Part shown: positions 40,600-53,144 of the stretch, piece by piece
Layout of the letters: each line of letters opens with the position of its first letter
Position numbering within the stretch: the stretch's first letter is position 1
DNA from: Bagarius yarrelli
Taxonomy: Eukaryota; Chordata; Actinopteri; Siluriformes; Sisoridae
Assembly (NCBI GenBank): GCA_005784505.1
Contig: VCAZ01000005.1
Coordinates: 4,716,001-4,780,000 of the forward strand
DNA: 64,000 nucleotides
Direction: 5' to 3'
Notes under the pieces: generated by a model
What the model was told of the DNA's origin: nothing
Seen by the model: only the letters and a program-made list of their open reading frames with translations
The model's database searches: none
Translations under genes and position numbers: made by a program

Positions 40600-42570
40600 T
40601 ATGTCAAATTAAATTTTTTTTGTTACATGTTTTTAAATAATAAAAATATACTTATAAATAATGAATATTGTATAAAAAACAATTTAGTAGAATGTACTGC
40701 ATTTACCCCTGGAGATCAGACCACTCCATCTGCTAACACACTTGCTAACGTGCACGTCTGACTATCTATCGAGTGAGACATGGGACGCTGGGCGGATGTT
40801 ATGGCGTTTACTGTGGTGTTCGCCAAGCCAACTAGCGGTTGGGTGTCTAAAGCTGCCTCATAAGCCCAATTTTAACTCGCAACTGAAAGCCAAAAATTGT
40901 CCGAAAGACGGCTCGTATCTTGAAAAACTTTAAGTCAAGGTAGCACTGTATATGTGTGGACGGACTCCGATGATTTACTGTAGCGACCCCTAAAGGACAA
41001 GAATATAAACACATATGGATGTGAGGGTTAGGTATCCCAATACATTTGCCATATAGTGTACATTATACCATTTAAAAATAAATTAAAAGTCAAAATCAAA
41101 GTCAAAATGAATGAACAACATAAGAAATAAGTATAGAAACTAAAATACTCTCTGTACAGCAGTGTTTATAGAAAAGAATGTGTCTATATATCCAGATGTT
41201 TTAATGATAGTGTGTACGTTGTATTTTATTTTTAAAAAAAGACATTTAAATTATCTTTGGCATTAATTCTGGATAACAGTGTAACAGTGTAAATGTAGTT
41301 GTCCAGCTGTATAAAATGATTTTTTGTGGCATCTTGTAAAAGTGTCTGATTTTATATCAGGTTTAGCAAGAACTGTATTGCTAAGTAGGTTTGCACTTAC
41401 ACGAAAGTGTAAGCTTTTGGTGACAGAAGCTTCCAATTGCGCAATTTTAAGTTAGATAGTAATAAAAAAGTACGAGCAAACAAAAGGTTATGGCACAGAA
41501 TAATGAGTATTACTGCACAGAAAAAGTACAGGTTAAGGTGGTAACAGTGTTATTTCAGTGGTATTGTAGTGCATATATTTTCTATTTTTATTAAACAATT
41601 GGGTTAAATTGAACATTTAAGTGTTTCTTTTCTTCTGCCTGGCTGTCTTGGTGCTTGGCGCTCTGTAGCATCGGCGAGACAGCAAAAGAACATGACCTGG
41701 ATGTGAGTGATTTTCTGAGCCTTTTTACTCACCCTGGATGTTTACAGTTTTATTCTAATTCAATTATATCTGAATTCAATAGCAGTGACGTTTACAGCGA
41801 ACTTTTGAAGGACTAAATCAACTCAGTAATTATTCTTGTAGCATAATGACTTTGTAATCAACCTTTGATCTTAGGAAACATGGATTTTTTATCCATTTTG
41901 CAGTCTAATGTTTTGAGAGAGCTCAGGTGAACAGAAATGGTTATATATTTGATGACCTAGAATCCGTACCTTTGGGATCAATATCTCTTTATATTTGGTT
42001 TTGTAAAGCTATCTCATGATCATAAGCGCCATTTAATCAGACATGAGAATGTAATCAGTGCTATAAATGGACATTATTTCAATTATTTTAATCAGGCATG
42101 ACAATGTAATCAGTGCTATAAATGAACATTATTTCAATTTGCTTGGGTTGTTAAATATAATCTGTTATCGTTTAATGAATTCCACCTGTGAGAGCAATAA
42201 AGGAAGTAAATAATGAGCTGTGATATTAATGTGAACAGAAGAATCTCAGGTGGTCTATTAGCTGAGGAGCCTTTTCTCACTTTGGTTTCACTCCTAAGAT
42301 ACCAGGGGTTGCACTGGGTGTGTTGCATCAGAAAACACATCCGGTTTATAAACAATGCCAAATCCAATACATGAATCCGCTGTGGCGATCTCTAAAGAGA
42401 GCAGTCAAGAAAAGAACCGGAACAACTCAACTAAAGTGAATAAAGCAAGAAATCTACAATGGTGCAAAAGCTTTTTTACAGTTTGGGGGAAAATAAAAAA
42501 AGGATTCAGAAAGCAGAAAAGTTACCCGAAATTGGACAAGTAATTATTTTTAATTCAGTGCAAAGAAGTT
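40600..42570. other. Intergenic sequence, nothing recognisable
   Basis: AT-rich. It contains two near-identical 60-bp segments around 42040 and 42095 ('gacatgagaatgtaatcagt gctataaatg' type), a short tandem duplication. No coding frame matches anything known to me. Confidence 0.5.
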
Positions 42571-42617
42571 GCTGTTCGTCTCATCTGTCATCTTTTACCC
42601 TTTAGACTGCATGGTAC

Positions 42618-42716
42618 AAACTGATTTCTGTTTCATTCACATTTCATAATTATCTTTGATTGTGTAAAGCTGCTTCGAGACAATGACCATTGTACAAAAA
42701 GTGTTTGTCTGTACCG
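42618..42716 (+). repeat. Dispersed repeat family C, fragment, plus
   Basis: 'ctgatttctgtttcattc' .. 'tgtgtaaagctgcttcgaga' .. 'ccattgtacaaaa' match the 18518 copy. It forms an inverted pair with the next, reversed, copy at 42822. Confidence 0.7.
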
Positions 42717-42821
42717 TTATAAGAAAATAATAATAAACTGTAAGCGTTAGGTGTAATAATGCCAATACTACCACCACTACTACTACTAATAACAAAATTA
42801 TAATAACATTTTCACAATAAT

Positions 42822-43025
42822 ATTCAATTCAATTCAATTTTCTTTGTTTGGCGCTTTTTACAATGGTGACTGTCACAAAGCAGCTTTACACAATCAAAGA
42901 AAATTATAAGAAAAAGTTGAGCAAGCCGGGGGCGACGGTGGCAAGGAAAAACTCCCTGAGATGGAAATAGGAAGAAACCTTGAGAGGAACCAGACTCAAC
43001 AGAGAACCCATCCTCATTTGGGTGA
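42822..43025 (-). repeat. Dispersed repeat family C, minus orientation
   Basis: It reads the reverse of the 18518 copy: 'ttcaattcaattcaatt', 'gcgctttttacaatggtgac', 'gcaaggaaaaactccctgag', 'accttgagaggaaccagact', 'acccatcctcatttgggtg'. Confidence 0.8.
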
Positions 43026-43449
43026 AAAACAGGGAGCAGGAATTATGTAATAATACTGGGAGTCACTCCGGCCCATGTAATTTACTGTTACAGACCAACC
43101 CGCACCCATTAAAGAAAAGAAAAATGATGTGGCCCTCACTGAAAAAAAAAGTGTAGAGGCCTCAAGTTTAATCATTTTTAAGTTGCACCTAATCCACCTT
43201 TCCAGGTCATAGATACATGTAGAACAGAAGAAATGAAGCCATTTACAGGTGTTACAAGTAAAAAAAGACCACTTTGTATCTCATTTATCTCATCAGAGAT
43301 TCCAATTCCACACCCAAATTTTATTTACATTATATTTGTGCACATCCAGTTTTTTCCACTTGTACATTTTTCTTTACCCGAGACATTAATACATAGTTTG
43401 CTCTAACACTAAAGTCTTAAATAAACATTGGTTCTAGTAAAATTTGGTT

Positions 43450-43780
43450 TGAGGAATTTATATAAAAAGGTTGAGAGATAAATAATCCTTTGTTGCGTAG
43501 AGTAGATGTTGCGATCTTGTTGACTGGTGTTTTTGGATTCGATCTTTAATGTATGATGGGGCTGGGCCATGTAGAGCTTTAAGCACAAATAGTACAGGCA
43601 ACCAATGCAATGATTTTAGCCCCCGGGGTAATATGATCTACCTGTGAGCATTCCTGTTGCTGCATATTGAACCAGTTTGAAACAGATGTATTTGTAGCAT
43701 TCCCCAGCTTTCCCAGTCTTCTGTCGGGGAAAGTGTTGACATTGCAAAGTGTTGCAGACATCAAATTTAAAATAAGAGAT
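43450..43780. repeat. Degraded interspersed repeat (gap-filling part of family C-associated unit)
   Basis: 'ggccatgtagagctttaagc' and 'aaccaatgcaatgattttag' are frequent in fish repeats. Related sequence is seen in opposite orientation near 16560-16630 ('cagggctttataagtaac'). Confidence 0.4.
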
Positions 43781-43913
43781 ATTTATTCGGGTTTCATTGA
43801 TACTTTTTTTCCTCAGTACATGAACAAGATTATAACGTGAACAGTATATTTATCACATGCAGATGTTGACAGGCAGGTAGGGAAGCCTATCATATGGTTT
43901 GGACCAAACATTT

Positions 43914-44073
43914 TGATTGGACGAACATTTCTTGGTCCTACGACCTCCACGGAATATAAATAAATACATTATTAATACATTGTCAACACGTAATGATTTC
44001 TTATCTGCATATAAAGAGACTTTTAATCAGCAAAACAGAGAATGTTTATGAAGACAATCACCTATTGTACCTT
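43914..44073 (+). repeat. Dispersed repeat copy 2 (paired with 38111-38266)
   Basis: 'aacatttcttggtcctacga' .. 'tccacggaatata' .. 'aagagacttttaatcagcaa' .. 'gaagacaatcacctattgta' match copy 1 in the same direction, 5.8 kb away. Confidence 0.7.
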
Positions 44074-44254
44074 TAACACCTGTATAAAAATTATTGCCCA
44101 ATTCTCGGATACACCATGATAATTTCAAGTAATTACATAAAAACTAAACTAGATTTCGAATGTAAAAACCTTTAAAAATGGTAAAATTCCACACACACAA
44201 AAAAAGAGGACAGCAGGCAATTCTATCCATAATTAGTTTTAGCGGTTTGGTATT

Positions 44255-44536
44255 TTTGACCAATCAGAATGGCGCGCATTAAATGAGGGCGTGGTTTTGG
44301 GTGCGACTTTTGCCAAGTGGGTATGGGAAAGAATGACTGTCGGGGCTCGCGCAGGTTTATTAGCTGCAGCTGCACGCGCTGGTTCTGTTCCTTTAAAAGC
44401 GCCGGGACTCCGTTAGCGCATCTCGTAGCGGTTCCTCTCCGCGCGTGCAGCGCCTGTGTGATTGTCCTCCACAACAACAGCTGTGTGTGTATGTGTATTT
44501 ATGTGAAGATAAACCGCTGTAACGACGCTCATAAAG
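44255..44536 (+). promoter_or_regulatory. CpG-rich promoter with possible non-coding first exon
   Basis: A CCAAT box ('gaccaatcaga', about 44260) and GC/CACCC-type boxes ('gggcgtggttttgggtg') are followed by a CpG-dense segment through 44460. A good donor 'aaag/gtaacg' at 44537 could end an untranslated first exon. The window is CpG-poor elsewhere, which makes this stand out. The gene it would drive is not identifiable here. Confidence 0.45.
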
Positions 44537-45281
44537 GTAACGTGGTGTTCTGTCGATATAAAAGGTTATATTGTAGCGCGCGCGTGTGTGTGTGTGAGAG
44601 AGGGAGCGTGAGAGAGAGAGGTCTGCAGAGTCTTTAGGCTGCTTTATGTGTATACATTAGCCTGTAGTCTGGCAATATTCTGTTATTATTATAACGTTTA
44701 ACCCCTCAATTGTTTTTTTTCTGCAGTTTATTGCATCTTTTTTTACACATTTGCACGCTCACGTTACGTGTTTAGAGGAAATTTAACCTTTTAGAACTGA
44801 ACATCATCATTAAGTTTATTGTTTATTAGCTGCGAATATAAAAACTTGCCCTTTAAATGTTTGTTACATTTTCGATACAAACGCTGACGTCAAACTGAAG
44901 TCTTTATTTAATAAAATAGAAAAATCTAATAATTATTATTTATGAATAGAAAATCGAATTCCAGAACCTGAAAGCTGCCTGTGTGCAGTGTATTTAATTT
45001 CACTGTGTCACATGTGCAGCAGAAAGTCAATAATTCTGTATCTGATGGAATAAATCATAGGATGACCATAGTATCTGTATCACTGATTATAATCTGTAAT
45101 AGCGGTGTTGTGAACAAGGGCATTACTACTGAGCTCAACAACATCTATGCAGCTTTCTGTGTCTTTGTCAACTGTGTTCTCTTTAACGGTGTAAGAGAGG
45201 GGTCCATGTGGGAACCAACCACACCTTATGCCGATCTGCTCGGTGTCATTGACCCGAAGGCTTTATATCTATCTATCTGTC

Positions 45282-45283
<2 letters not shown>

Positions 45284-45316
<33 letters not shown>
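45284..45316. repeat. (TG)n microsatellite
   Basis: About 15 TG units preceded by (TCTA/TCTG)n. A (CA)n-rich stretch follows at 45400-45470. Confidence 0.9.
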
Positions 45317-45320
<4 letters not shown>

Positions 45321-45594
45321 CATGTTCTTTTCTCCAACTGGGTGGATGTGTTTCCATGACCGTAACCCACTGTTAACTTGGCTAAACTACAACAAGCGTG
45401 CACACACAACCACACACACACACACACAACCACACACACACACACACATATACATACACACACACTCCTCCCCCCAGAGCCCTCGTTATGTATCTCTGTG
45501 TGACTCTGATGAAAAAAAACACCCAGAGTCACATGAGTGCGTCAAGACATTATTCATGCACCAACAGAGGCAAGAGAAATTTTGAATTGGGCTC

Positions 45595-45604
45595 TTGTGG
45601 GAGG

Positions 45605-45669
<65 letters not shown>

Positions 45670-46145
45670 GGAGAGAAACGGATAGATAGATAGATAGATA
45701 GATCGATAGAAGAGAGGGGGAGATAAGAGGAGAGAGATAGAGAGAAAAAAGAGGAGAGAGAGAGGGGGATGGAGAGAAAGAGAGAGAGAAAGATTTATGG
45801 ATTCCAGAAGTGAGAGAAAGAGGAAAGGAGGATAGACAAAGGAAAAGAGTAAGGGATGGACTATTAGAGAGGTATAGGGAATAGATTAAAAAAATAGAGA
45901 GAAAATAGGTTAAATAAAATGAGAGGAAGAGAGAAAAAAAAAGATTGAGGAGAGGCAGACATGGGTTAAAAGTAAAAGAAAAAAATAAGGAAGCAAAAAG
46001 TGGATAGAAGAAAGACAGGTGGGGGAAGGGAAGAAAAAGAGAGGAGGAAAAAAGCTGTAACAAGAGGAGGAGGAGAAAGAGAGATGGAAGGATAGAAAGG
46101 AAAGCGAGGGGAGAAAGAGTGTAAGGGTGGCGGATAGACGAAGAT
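45595..46145. repeat. Long polypurine (GA-rich) tract
   Basis: It begins with about 30 GA units and a (GATA)n run, then continues as roughly 550 bp of overwhelmingly A/G sequence. Open frames rich in L/S/F on the minus strand inside it are composition artefacts. Confidence 0.95.
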
Positions 46146-46149
46146 AAAC

Positions 46150-48260
46150 TCCATTCCTGACTAACTTATTTAAAATTTTCCATCAATAATAATGAAAGAT
46201 TTATTTTTCTTCTCTTTTATTTTCGACAGACTTTCTAAGTGTGTGTAACGGAAGTAGATTCTGTGAGTGTTCTTAATGAGCTCACTTTTTGGTTTCTAAA
46301 GAACGTCACAGCTTTAAAGCTTGTTACATCTGGGATTGGAGAATGATGTGATACCTGGAAACTTACAGCGGCAGAACCCGTGTGTTAAGATGGCAACTGC
46401 GTGTGTTTTGTAATAAATGTCAGCGATTGCACTGAAAGGTAAAACCGTGCTGTGCTGTCGTAGGGACGCAATTGCTATGTTTTCATCACCCTGTTATAAC
46501 GATCTAAAGAGCATTTTTTTAAGTATTACAATACTAGTGAGTATTAAACATGAGTAATGAATTATTTTTCAGACTAGTTTCTTATTAATTTGTAACTATA
46601 ATGTCATAGAAATGATCTCTCTTTTTTTTTATAGGCATATGCTATTAGCTTGGTCCCACGTATTCATACACAATTTTATACCTTTATACCAATCTGGAGT
46701 AATAAAGCAACACTATCGAACGTTTGCTCACGGTTAACCCATGTAGTTGATAAGCCATTGTCTGTTACCAGTGCCGTACATACTGTCGCTAATAGCGTTT
46801 TGGGTATCTGTATGCAATCACTACACTCGGCTTGCTATTAGTGCCTAGCATGGTAAGTATAGATACTGATTACGTTAGCCTGCTCAGTGATTAAACTACC
46901 CAATAATTATGCAGTTTCCATGAATAAACTAATGAATCTGCAACTTTTCACTGTAAAAGGTTTATTGTGGTTTGGTAGTCATTGTTTACAAGAATAACAC
47001 TGAATTCGTAAAGCGACACAACACGCTTGCTATCGGAAAAAATCATAACATGCTAGAGCGGCAAAAGTAAATCTCTCGAATATCTTGCGGTTATAAATTG
47101 TGAACCAATAGTGCAACAACGAACAACCTAAACACACAAGTACAGGATAGTTAGCGAAAATGTACATAGAAAATCTATAAACCCAGTAGGCAGAAGGCTT
47201 TCTATTAGTTTTGCCTTCCGTTGCATGTTTCAGCTCGCACCAATGAATGTAAGCCTGTTCGATATTGATTCGTTAATTTGGGATCGGGACAAAACCTTCT
47301 TTAGTTTCTTTGCTGACTTTGCCATGGTGTTGGTTTTGAGGCTTGCAACTCAGTTTGTTTGGTGTTGTGGTTAGCTGTTGGCATTATGTAACCTCTTATT
47401 GGAATGGTTTGGTAACAGATATTCCCTGGAAGAAAGTTTCGTCGTCACCTCACAAACATTTAAATATTAACAAAATGAGGGAAATTACATTTAAGTTAAT
47501 TCGTAGATTTTACCTGGATAAGTGTTCTCTTAAAACACTCGGGAACGTTCTACATCCCAACTGTTCTTTCTGTTTAGTAAAAACTCTGACATCTCTTTAT
47601 ATTTATCCTGGAATTGCTCTTTCAAAACATCTTTTGTTGATTTTATCAAATGTTATGTGAAAACTAATTTTGCGTTTACTTGTAAAATGTAATTTGGAAT
47701 GTGAAACAAATGTGATGCTTATTTCATAAACTCTATTATTAAATATTATAATCATAAATGTAAGTATTCTAAGTGCAAACATCTTTTTATAAGATAAAAA
47801 CGTATTTTGACGCCATTAATCTGTTAAATTTGCTACAAACTTTAAAGCATTATTTACAACGCCTTTGCTAAAGTACTCGGCACTTCCTCTGGACCGAAAT
47901 GCTGTTTTTGGTCCATTCTGCTTTTCTTGTTTTATTATTTACTGTTGGTTATTGGGTTACCAATACCACCATCAGCCACTTAAACAACCTGAAGGAAACA
48001 AACCTAATTTACATTTTTATTTCTTTTTTGGCAAACTGTAAAAAGAGTCGCTTTAACGTTTAGAATAGAAACCGGCTAAAATGGCATCATGGTGTGATGT
48101 GACCTGAGCTGAAACACAGTTAATTTAACCACACAGAGGCTGATTATTTTCCCATAAAATGTACTTTGATTATATTACACCAATGCACTTTACAGAAGAT
48201 TTCTATTTGTACCTTATTACTAAATGTCTCGTCCTGCTTCTATTTTGTGTAATCAATTAA
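46150..48260. other. Long stretch without recognisable gene
   Basis: If the 44.5-kb exon is real, this would be its first intron. It holds a 32-codon minus-strand frame (47325-47230) starting 'MAKSAKKLKKVLSRSQINES' and a 105-codon plus frame (47343-47660), neither recognised. Base composition is more balanced and less repetitive from 46620 to 47650 than around it. Confidence 0.4.
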
Positions 48261-48268
48261 ATTAATAT

Positions 48269-48487
48269 TCAATTCATTGTGCAAGGTACGTGTACAGAGC
48301 CAATGAAATGCTTTTTTTTTTGCATATCCCATCTCAGTAAGTTGGGGGTCAGAGCGCAGGGTCAGCTATGATACAGCGCCCCTGGAGCAGGAAGGGTTAA
48401 GGGTCTTGCTCAAGGACCCAACAATGGCTGGCTTGACGGGTTCTGGTCTTCAGATCAGCAACTTAACCATTTGAGCCACCACTGCCC
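48269..48487 (-). repeat. tRNA-derived SINE, family A, minus orientation
   Basis: The tail 'gcaaggtacgtgtacagagc' and core 'gctatgatacagcgcccctg' are well preserved. The reversed head ends 'ttaaccatttgagccaccac'. It is an inverted partner of the copy at 49023. Confidence 0.85.
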
Positions 48488-49022
48488 CAGTTTACCTATA
48501 TACACACAAACACACAAACAATTTCTTAAACATCAGTCATTTTGTCTGTTTAATGCAGAAACCTTAAAACAATCATTGGACATTTTTTTTATTTTATTTT
48601 TTATTTCCAAATCAGGCAATTTCTAAATTTGCTTTAGTTTAATTAGTTTTAGCCTATGAGGAAGTCTGTGTAAATAAGTTGCTACTGTAGAAACTAAAAT
48701 ATTTGATATGAGCTCATTAATATAAAGTTGTCATTTGAAATATGGCCTGTACATTAAATTAATTCAAACCTGCTGACCAGACAGACCGGAGAATTCAACA
48801 GCAGACTGGAACAAGCATGTTAATTATAACATTTAGGTCTGGTATATCTGTGATGACCTGCAGATGCTATGCAAATGCTCAGCCACACTGATATGCCGGA
48901 GAATTGCTTTCTAGCTCATGTGATATTTGCTTGGTTAAAGATATAAGGTGACTTAATTTAGCTTAAACATTAAAAAGAGTTTTTTTTGCAGTGATGGTGT
49001 AATGAATGTATTTGTGTGTGCA

Positions 49023-49260
49023 TGGCAGTGGTGGCTCAAATGGTTAAGGTGCTGAGTTGTTAATCTGAAGACCAGAAACACCTGGGTTCAAGCCCCACCT
49101 CCGGCAAGTCAACCACCCTTAACCCTTCCTGCTCCAGGGGCGCTGTATCATAGCTGACCCTGCGCTCTGACCCCCAACTTACTAAGATGGGATATGCGAA
49201 AAATGCATTTCATTGGCTCTGTACATGTACCTTGCACAATGACATAAAGTTGAATATTTA
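49023..49260 (+). repeat. tRNA-derived SINE, family A, plus orientation
   Basis: A box 'tggctcaaatgg', B box 'gggttcaagcccc', core 'gcgctgtatcatagctgacc' and tail 'tgtaccttgcacaatgac' are present. It is one of the least diverged copies in the window. Confidence 0.87.
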
Positions 49261-49985
49261 TTTATTTATTATTTATGTTGCCTTGCAAAGCTTTGTACAG
49301 TACATCTGTATATCCATGCACTAGATCCATATCAAAATAAAGTTAAGATTAGCATGATTTTGTAAGAATCCAGGTGATTATTCGATTCCAAGTAGGTTCC
49401 TCACTAGTAGATTCCTACAAGGTTGTTGTAGCCCAGAGCGATTGTTCTGTACAGCATGTGCTTCTTGTTCATTTTTCAGCACTGGGAGCAATGCAGCTGG
49501 GGGGGTGTGGTGTGTGTGTGTGTGCAGTGAATTGAATTCATGTTATTAAGGCCAGTTTTTCCAGCTTTTATTGCTTGTTGTAATCCACTATTCTAATCCC
49601 CGCACCCTTATTTATAAACCCTTAACACGTTAACATTTTTATTATTAACAACTAATGTGTTATTTTCTATACATTCGAAACTACACCTATGTGGTGCACT
49701 AGGTAGAAGGTTTACGATCCTGTTATAAACCACAGCGTGGAAGACGTTATCAAATTCTCACAGTTCAAACGATACTTTTAAGCTGTAAAATGCATAAAGA
49801 AACCATAATATTCTTTAAAGAATTGGGCAGTATTTTGGTTTTGGTTTAGAATCTGTGGAGTATCAATTTGTGAAGATTTTTACCTTAATTTCTTGTACCT
49901 GTATAGACATAAATGTATAATTTAATTTATACATTTGTCTATACAGGTACCGTACAATGTCAATATAAATACTGTGATTTTCCAG

Positions 49986-50077
49986 TGAAAACATTTCGCC
50001 ACTGATTAAAGAGAGGACCGGCGAGGCAATCGTCCCCGATCCGTGCAGATTCCAATTTTACCTCAGGAAGTTAAATG
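49986..50077 (+). other. Candidate small exon (92 bp), unassigned
   Basis: It is bounded by acceptor-like 'gattttccag' and a strong donor 'gtaaga'. One frame is open throughout ('ENISPLIKERTGEAIVPDPC' then 'RFQFYLRKLN'). Alternatively the last three bases, ATG, may be a start codon in an otherwise untranslated exon. It is moderately GC-rich against an AT-rich background. A 30-codon open frame could easily occur by chance. Confidence 0.25.
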
Positions 50078-50439
50078 GTAAGAAAAGTAAGTTTGTATTC
50101 TTAGGATGAGGTAGAATAATGGGTCTGTGGGGAGGGAAGGGCATTAGACGATGTTAGCCGATGACTGCTGTCGTTTAATCAAGGGCCTAAGAGCTGGCAC
50201 TTTATTAACCTTACTGCCAGCATTCTCTGATTCTGCTTCAACCTGGCGCACTCTGAATTTCAATCAGTGGTAAGACCGACTCCTTGTAGCTGGGCAGCAT
50301 TTCAGATTACTTTGGCATAGCTTTAAAACCGCGTGTATGTGTGTGTGCGCCATGATTCATTGTAGCATTATAACTTTTTACAAGGCCTTTCCTTTTTTGT
50401 TCCTGTTTTGTAAAAATGGTTGTGTTTATATCATGCAAT

Positions 50440-50600
50440 GGGGAAGTGGTAGCTCAGTGGTTAAGGTGCTGGACTGCTAACTGAAAGATTGGGGGTTGGA
50501 TTGGCACCACCAAGTTACCACTGCTGGGCCCCTAAGCAAGACTCCTAGCCCCCGAGTGCTCAGTTGTATAAATGTGAGCTGCTCTAGATAAGACGGACTG
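50440..50600 (+). repeat. tRNA-derived SINE, family B
   Basis: The head 'gtggtagctcagtggttaag' is tRNA-like, with a partly mutated B box ('gggttggattgg'). The body 'gctgggcccctaagcaagac' and 'tgctcagttgtataaatg' match the other family B copies. Confidence 0.78.
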
Positions 50601-52208
50601 CTTTGCAAGGGTCTGTTGTTTACTTTTGACATGAAAGAGCAAGTAAATGTGGAAGAATAGCAGGTTTTTTTCAAAAGCACTTATGAAATTTGGCAGCTGC
50701 AATTATGCACTCGGAAAGAGACGAGCTAATTTGGAGCCGTGTCTGCCTGGTCTGATGTTTGAAGGCTTTGATGTCACTGACTGAACACTCTTCTGCTCGA
50801 TCTTACTTTGCAACTGCAACGGACTGACTGGTTTCTTTATAGACAAACAAACTTTAGTTAGAGATTCAGTTAATGAGTCAAGATAATTATTCGTTATATT
50901 GTCAAGACTTTAAACGTTTTCCTGTACACAATCCATTATCACCGCCAACAATTATTTTATATAAAGCACAATTCTCTGATTCGACTTTGGTCCAAGAGCA
51001 GCATCAATCTTGCAGCAGTCACACTAGAATTTCATGTCTGATTGAAAAGAATTTCACAGCAAACAGTAATATGAAGCCTCGTTTAACAGCAGTCCACGAC
51101 ACTGCTTTTGTTTAGGGTTACAGCAGTGACACAGCAGTCGAATGCTGTTCTATCGTTCTAGGAGAAAAAGTCGAAAGCAAAGCCTGCCTCGCATCGCTCT
51201 TAACAAGGGGTTGATTGTCGCCAAAACTAAATGATGCCTTAAAATTAGAACCTAATCCTTAGTAGCGTAAGATGTTATTTTGTTCGTTATAGGAGAAAAA
51301 TTTCAATTACTATAAACACTGCACGGCCTTTCACACACCTGATGTGTAGTGACTCCGCACGTCGGCGAAAGACAAACAAACGTTCTAATAACCAAAGGAA
51401 GGAAAACACCTTTTATTATAAATATAATGTACCAATTTAAATTTCCTAGTATTATATGCATGTTAACCCAAATGTATAAAATCAAAGAATACGGATCCTG
51501 AGTCATGCCTGTAATTACTTTCACTAATACTTGGTTGTGTCATATTACATTAGAGTAATCAAATCTATTTTTACCACTAGTGGCCAATACATTGCTATAA
51601 TCAACATTGCTGTGACTAATTATAGCAAGTAAAAATATTCTTTTTTTGCTCATGGCAAACCCCAAATATGGTTAAAGTTTCATAATTATATTAGTTATTT
51701 CTTCTGCGATTTAAGGAGACAAATGTCTCCTTATATCTTTCAAAATGCAGATAAGTTGTCATATGGAGTAATGTGAGAATCTAATAAGTGTTTGTAAATC
51801 TTGATCCTTAGAAATGGTCATAATAATAATAATAAATAAGCATCATGATCTAAATTTCAAGCCAAATTCTCATCATTTCATCAATAATTTGTGCGGCCAG
51901 TGTGTTTGAGCGCTGCAGTGTAAAATTATTATTATGCTCCTGATCTCACAAAGGTCACTCTTATTGAATTCTAATTCAGTTTGCTGGGTGAAGATTTATG
52001 AGTCATGTTCCAGGTTTAACTATTTTTCTTTCCTTTGAGTTACAGTCTGAAATCTCTTAACACGGGCCTTGCGTTCCAGCACGATTATTTTATTTTTATT
52101 AATGATTTTTTAAATTTGAAAAAAAAAAATTTGTTGCTTTAAAATGCGTCAGATGGAAATCCTAACTTTACTTCAGTAAACCTAACTTGATCTGACAATC
52201 TATTGCAG

Positions 52209-52440
52209 GGGGGGGGGGGGACTGTACATGCGTATAGTATGTGCTCTAAAACATCAAGACGGATGTACAGATCAGTGTTATTTTATTTTATGTTGCTCTT
52301 GTTAGAGGTGCTAAGTTCACACACGTTTTAAACTGGATGCCCTTTCTGACCCAATTTTTCCATTTTTATCTGGGCTTGGGACTGGGACCAAGATTTCATG
52401 ACCCTCAGCAGCAGGGCATGGCATCGCCAGCTGCTCTATA
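52209..52440. repeat. G-run and common fish SINE-like tail
   Basis: A 12-base G run (52209-52220) is followed at 52333-52440 by 'ctggatgccctttctgaccc' .. 'tctgggcttgggactgggac', a widespread fish retroposon segment. Confidence 0.5.
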
Positions 52441-53144
52441 GAGTATACATCTTGTTTAAATTTTTTTGGCCATGCTTGTGTTCATAATTTATTTTATACA
52501 TTAAAAATCCCTTGCAATGGAGCAAAACTACTCCTTAGAATACGTAAAACATACTACATTGTATTATTTTGTATTATACATATGTATTGTTATTATGATC
52601 GTATTTTTTTAAATCACATAACCGCTGTTGGCGAGTAAAAGCAGACACATGAATCAGTCTAGACATGTGCAGCTCTGCTTGTGATATCACACGGCATTTA
52701 AAAATAGGGCTCCAAGTTTACCCGAGTGCACCGATTCATGCGATTGCCTATTGTTACTCTAATTTAGTGGTTTTCAGGCCACCCTATGGGAGAAGTAAGG
52801 AAATATCAAGCAGCCCCCAGGGATTGCAATATGTCAAATTAAAAATAAAGAAATCTATCAGATTGAGACAGGAAGTTAAAGTTTTTAACATTAGCCTCAC
52901 CAGAGCATTGTAACCTCGCCCCCAGACATCAGCATTCAGGCTGTGTTTGTGCTCAAATGAGAATGCCTGGCAGCATTTGTGAGCTTGGCAGTAGTCCTTG
53001 ACAATCACAGCTATTTCCTTAAAAATTTACCTGGAAAAGGCAGCGCTATCAGGCCTGTAGGGAAAAAGATTTCCACTGTATTCAGATTAAAGCAGAATGA
53101 TCCATTTAGAAACATATTAACGACAATTATGAAAGACACACAGT

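Noticed and set aside
45554..46154. 169-codon minus-strand frame rich in Leu, Ser and Phe
   Set aside because: It is the complement of the GA-rich tract. Composition alone explains the lack of stops.
49023..49110. Possible functional tRNA gene (A and B boxes present); same for 30452 and 50440
   Set aside because: The sequence cannot close a standard acceptor stem and runs into a shared SINE body and tail. Multiple diverged copies exist.
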